A DNA stretch of 6,173 nt from Lentisphaerota bacterium (GTDB lineage Bacteria; Verrucomicrobiota; Kiritimatiellia; RFP12; UBA3636): NCBI GenBank assembly GCA_012511845.1, contig JAAZFF010000355.1, positions 1 to 6,173 of the forward strand, written 5' to 3'. Position numbers and translations under genes: made by a program. Below are positions 4,855-6,173 of this stretch, piece by piece. The first letter of the stretch is position 1, and the number at the start of each line of letters is the position of its first letter. The notes under the pieces were generated by a model, which searched no databases, had not been told where the DNA came from, and saw only the letters and a program-made list of their open reading frames with translations.

Positions 4855-5382
4855 ATGGCAGATATAACTGATTACAACTCTTTTGATTGGGAAAGCTGGA
4901 AGCCTGAAGAGGAGGCGACGCTGTTATTTACGTTTGATGACGCCGGGCGGGTACTGCTGATACATAAGAAAGGTGGACTCGGAAAAGGGAAAATCAACGG
5001 GCCCGGGGGAAGACTCGAACCCGGTGAAACTCCAATGGAGGCAGCTATACGGGAAACTAACGAGGAAGTGGGAATAAATATCGAAAAAGCCGAGTTTTGC
5101 GGGAAATTAATGTTTCACTTTACAGACGGATACGAACTTCTCGGGCATGTTTTTAAATCACATGAATGGTCCGGTGTACCCGTAGAAACTGATGAGGCAC
5201 TGCCCGAATGGTTTGATATAACAAAAATTCCCTATGAGAGGATGTGGGAAGACGACAGGTACTGGTTTCCATTGATGCTAGAAGGCGTTGTTTTCACAGG
5301 CAAGTTTATTTTTAACGGGGACGACATGCTGTGGCGTTCTATAGAGGTTGGTAGCGGGGAGGAGTCAGTCAAATGCAGGTAA
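4855..5382 (+). CDS. Nudix hydrolase, MTH1-like (oxidised purine nucleoside triphosphate diphosphatase)
   Basis: The 175 residues contain a complete Nudix box, G-x5-E-x7-RE-x2-EE-x-GI at 52-74, with metal ligands E67, E70 and E71. Beyond the box it resembles animal MTH1/NUDT1: NGPGG (48-52) matches MTH1 NGFGG, whose N33 contacts the base, and PEWF...IPYERMWEDDRYWFPLML (117-142) matches the MTH1 segment containing W117, D119 and D120 (here W131, D133, D134), which reads 8-oxo-dGTP and 2-OH-dATP. GKFIFNGDD (149-157) matches the MTH1 tail. By family knowledge it should clean the nucleotide pool of oxidised purines. An extra N-terminus of about 18 residues and a short C-terminal tail are present. 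No clear ribosome site precedes the ATG, so coupling to panD is likely. The stop overlaps the next gene by 10 bases. Nudix family is certain; substrate is inferred. Confidence 0.9.
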   Translation: MADITDYNSFDWESWKPEEEATLLFTFDDAGRVLLIHKKGGLGKGKINGPGGRLEPGETPMEAAIRETNEEVGINIEKAEFCGKLMFHFTDGYELLGHVFKSHEWSGVPVETDEALPEWFDITKIPYERMWEDDRYWFPLMLEGVVFTGKFIFNGDDMLWRSIEVGSGEESVKCR

Positions 5383-5858
5383 ACATAAGCGATATCAAAG
5401 TTCCGGAAAGAATTCGCAAAGACAATGGCAATTTGGATCCGCTCATGGACAGCCTAAAGCGGTGCGGACAACTAAACCCTATAACTGTGACACATAAGTT
5501 GGAGCTTGTTGCAGGTTTTCGCAGATTAACTGCAGCAAAGCGGCTTGGATGGAAAGTAATCAATGCAACAGTCATCGACAGCCCCAGCGAAATACGTCGA
5601 GTCGAAATTGAAATGGAGGAGAATCTGTGCCGTAAGGATTTTGCTCCTGAGGAACTTTTGGCAGGGTTGAAAAAACTTGAAGAATTGCGTAATCCCAAAC
5701 TTGGGACACGGCTTAAAAATGTCCTGAAAAACGTTTTCTCAAAGCTGACATTTTGGAAAAGGCGTAAAAACAAACGTAACAATGAGCCGGAAATCCAACA
5801 ACCTGTTTCCTATCCGACACCCAGGGCTGATGATGAACCTGCTAATTATGGAGTTTGA
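5373..5858 (+). CDS. Small ParB N-terminal-domain protein lacking the HTH
   Basis: The first about 105 of 161 residues form a ParB/Srx-type domain: LDPLMDSLKRCGQLNPITV (21-39), LVAGFRRLTAAKRLGW (45-60), equivalent to the GxRRxxA nucleotide-binding motif of ParB, and MEENLCRKDFAPEE (81-94), equivalent to ENxQRxDLxPxE. In ParB these motifs bind and hydrolyse CTP. The central helix-turn-helix that recognises parS and the C-terminal dimerisation domain are missing. Instead there is a strongly basic stretch (112-135, FWKRRKNKRNN at its end) and a polar proline-containing tail. It is therefore unlikely to be the chromosome-partition ParB; the basic tail could bind nucleic acid. GGAGGAG (5358-5364) lies 8 bases before the ATG. 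It overlaps the Nudix gene by 10 bases and touches tcdA by one base. Function unknown. Confidence 0.75.
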   Translation: MQVNISDIKVPERIRKDNGNLDPLMDSLKRCGQLNPITVTHKLELVAGFRRLTAAKRLGWKVINATVIDSPSEIRRVEIEMEENLCRKDFAPEELLAGLKKLEELRNPKLGTRLKNVLKNVFSKLTFWKRRKNKRNNEPEIQQPVSYPTPRADDEPANYGV

Positions 5859-6173
5859 TGAATCCTTTATCCTCTTCCAGAACTGTCAAGCTTTTTGGAG
5901 AGGCGGCTGTAGCTAAAATAGAGTCGTCCAAAGTGCTTGTGGTGGGGCTTGGAGGGGTGGGCTCCTTTGCAGCCGAGGCAATCGCACGTGGCGGAGTGGG
6001 GACCCTGACACTGCTGGATGACGACAGGATTGAGCATTCGAATTTAAAGAGGCAGCTGACAGCTTTAAATTCAACAATAGGAAAACTGAAAACGGAAGAG
6101 ATGAGGGACAGGATTCTTGACATCAATCCGGAAACAGTTGTTGATGTGCTCCCAATTCGCTTCGATAATAACA
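5858..6173 (+). CDS. tcdA: E1-like ThiF/HesA-family protein, probable tRNA t6A37 cyclase TcdA (3' end outside window)
   Basis: The ATG at 5858 shares its A with the TGA stop of the previous gene, and GGAG (5850-5853) precedes it. The 105 visible residues run to the window edge without a stop. Seen: LFGEAAVAKI (12-21), like the LYG-A--KL opening of E. coli TcdA (CsdL/YgdL); VLVVGLGGVGS (26-36), the ATP-binding glycine loop; TLLDDDRIEHSN (51-62), with the acidic end of strand 2 that binds the ribose; KRQL (64-67), carrying the conserved RQ after N62; and GKLKTE (75-80). TcdA uses ATP to cyclise N6-threonylcarbamoyladenosine at position 37 of ANN-decoding tRNAs. MoeB- or ThiF-type relatives share the fold; the start of the protein favours TcdA, but the diagnostic C-terminal half is not visible. 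Confidence 0.78.
   Translation, partial: MNPLSSSRTVKLFGEAAVAKIESSKVLVVGLGGVGSFAAEAIARGGVGTLTLLDDDRIEHSNLKRQLTALNSTIGKLKTEEMRDRILDINPETVVDVLPIRFDNN

Noticed and set aside
5369..5782. 137-codon minus-strand frame opposite the ParB-domain gene
   Set aside because: The plus frame has a good ribosome site, matching gene overlaps and ParB motifs; the minus frame is a serine/arginine/leucine-rich shadow.

Overview
The window reads as bacterial chromosomal housekeeping DNA carrying two divergent gene clusters. The protein sequences and the repeat types in the first 200 bases (CGTACACG/CGTGTACG elements, an ACTGNNC heptamer array, a scrap resembling the start of a four-helix-bundle gene) remind me most of the Planctomycetes-Verrucomicrobia-Lentisphaerae group, perhaps a Lentisphaerota or Kiritimatiellota relative. 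That placement is an inference from memory of such genomes. No rRNA or clade-specific marker is present to settle it.

Leftward cluster (minus strand, read from about 4405 down to 215): a sigma70-like promoter, tRNA-Arg(CCU) with encoded CCA, serC (phosphoserine aminotransferase), a 7TM-HD phosphohydrolase of the PgpH family, ybeY (rRNA-maturation endoribonuclease) overlapping it by 47 bases, and recO (recombination mediator). All gaps are 43 bases or less, so this is probably one transcript whose first product is a tRNA. The order pgpH-ybeY-recO is a shortened form of the Firmicutes order, which has phoH, dgkA and era in between.

Rightward cluster (plus strand, from about 4430 to beyond the window): a promoter, panD (aspartate 1-decarboxylase), a Nudix hydrolase closely resembling animal MTH1, a small protein with a ParB N-terminal domain and no helix-turn-helix, and the start of a tcdA-like E1/ThiF-family tRNA cyclase. 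Gaps and overlaps of 9, -10 and -1 bases indicate translational coupling.

Between the clusters, in 124 bases, lie two promoters facing away from each other and a perfect 9+9 bp dyad that overlaps the panD -35 box, a good candidate operator. Positions 1-214 hold no intact gene: they carry inverted and tandem repeats and the 14-codon scrap. The most notable unexplained signals are the dyad, an exact 18-base complementarity between the start of pgpH and the leader of recO, the tRNA heading a protein-coding operon, and the HTH-less ParB-domain protein. I see no convincing new defence or mobile system here.
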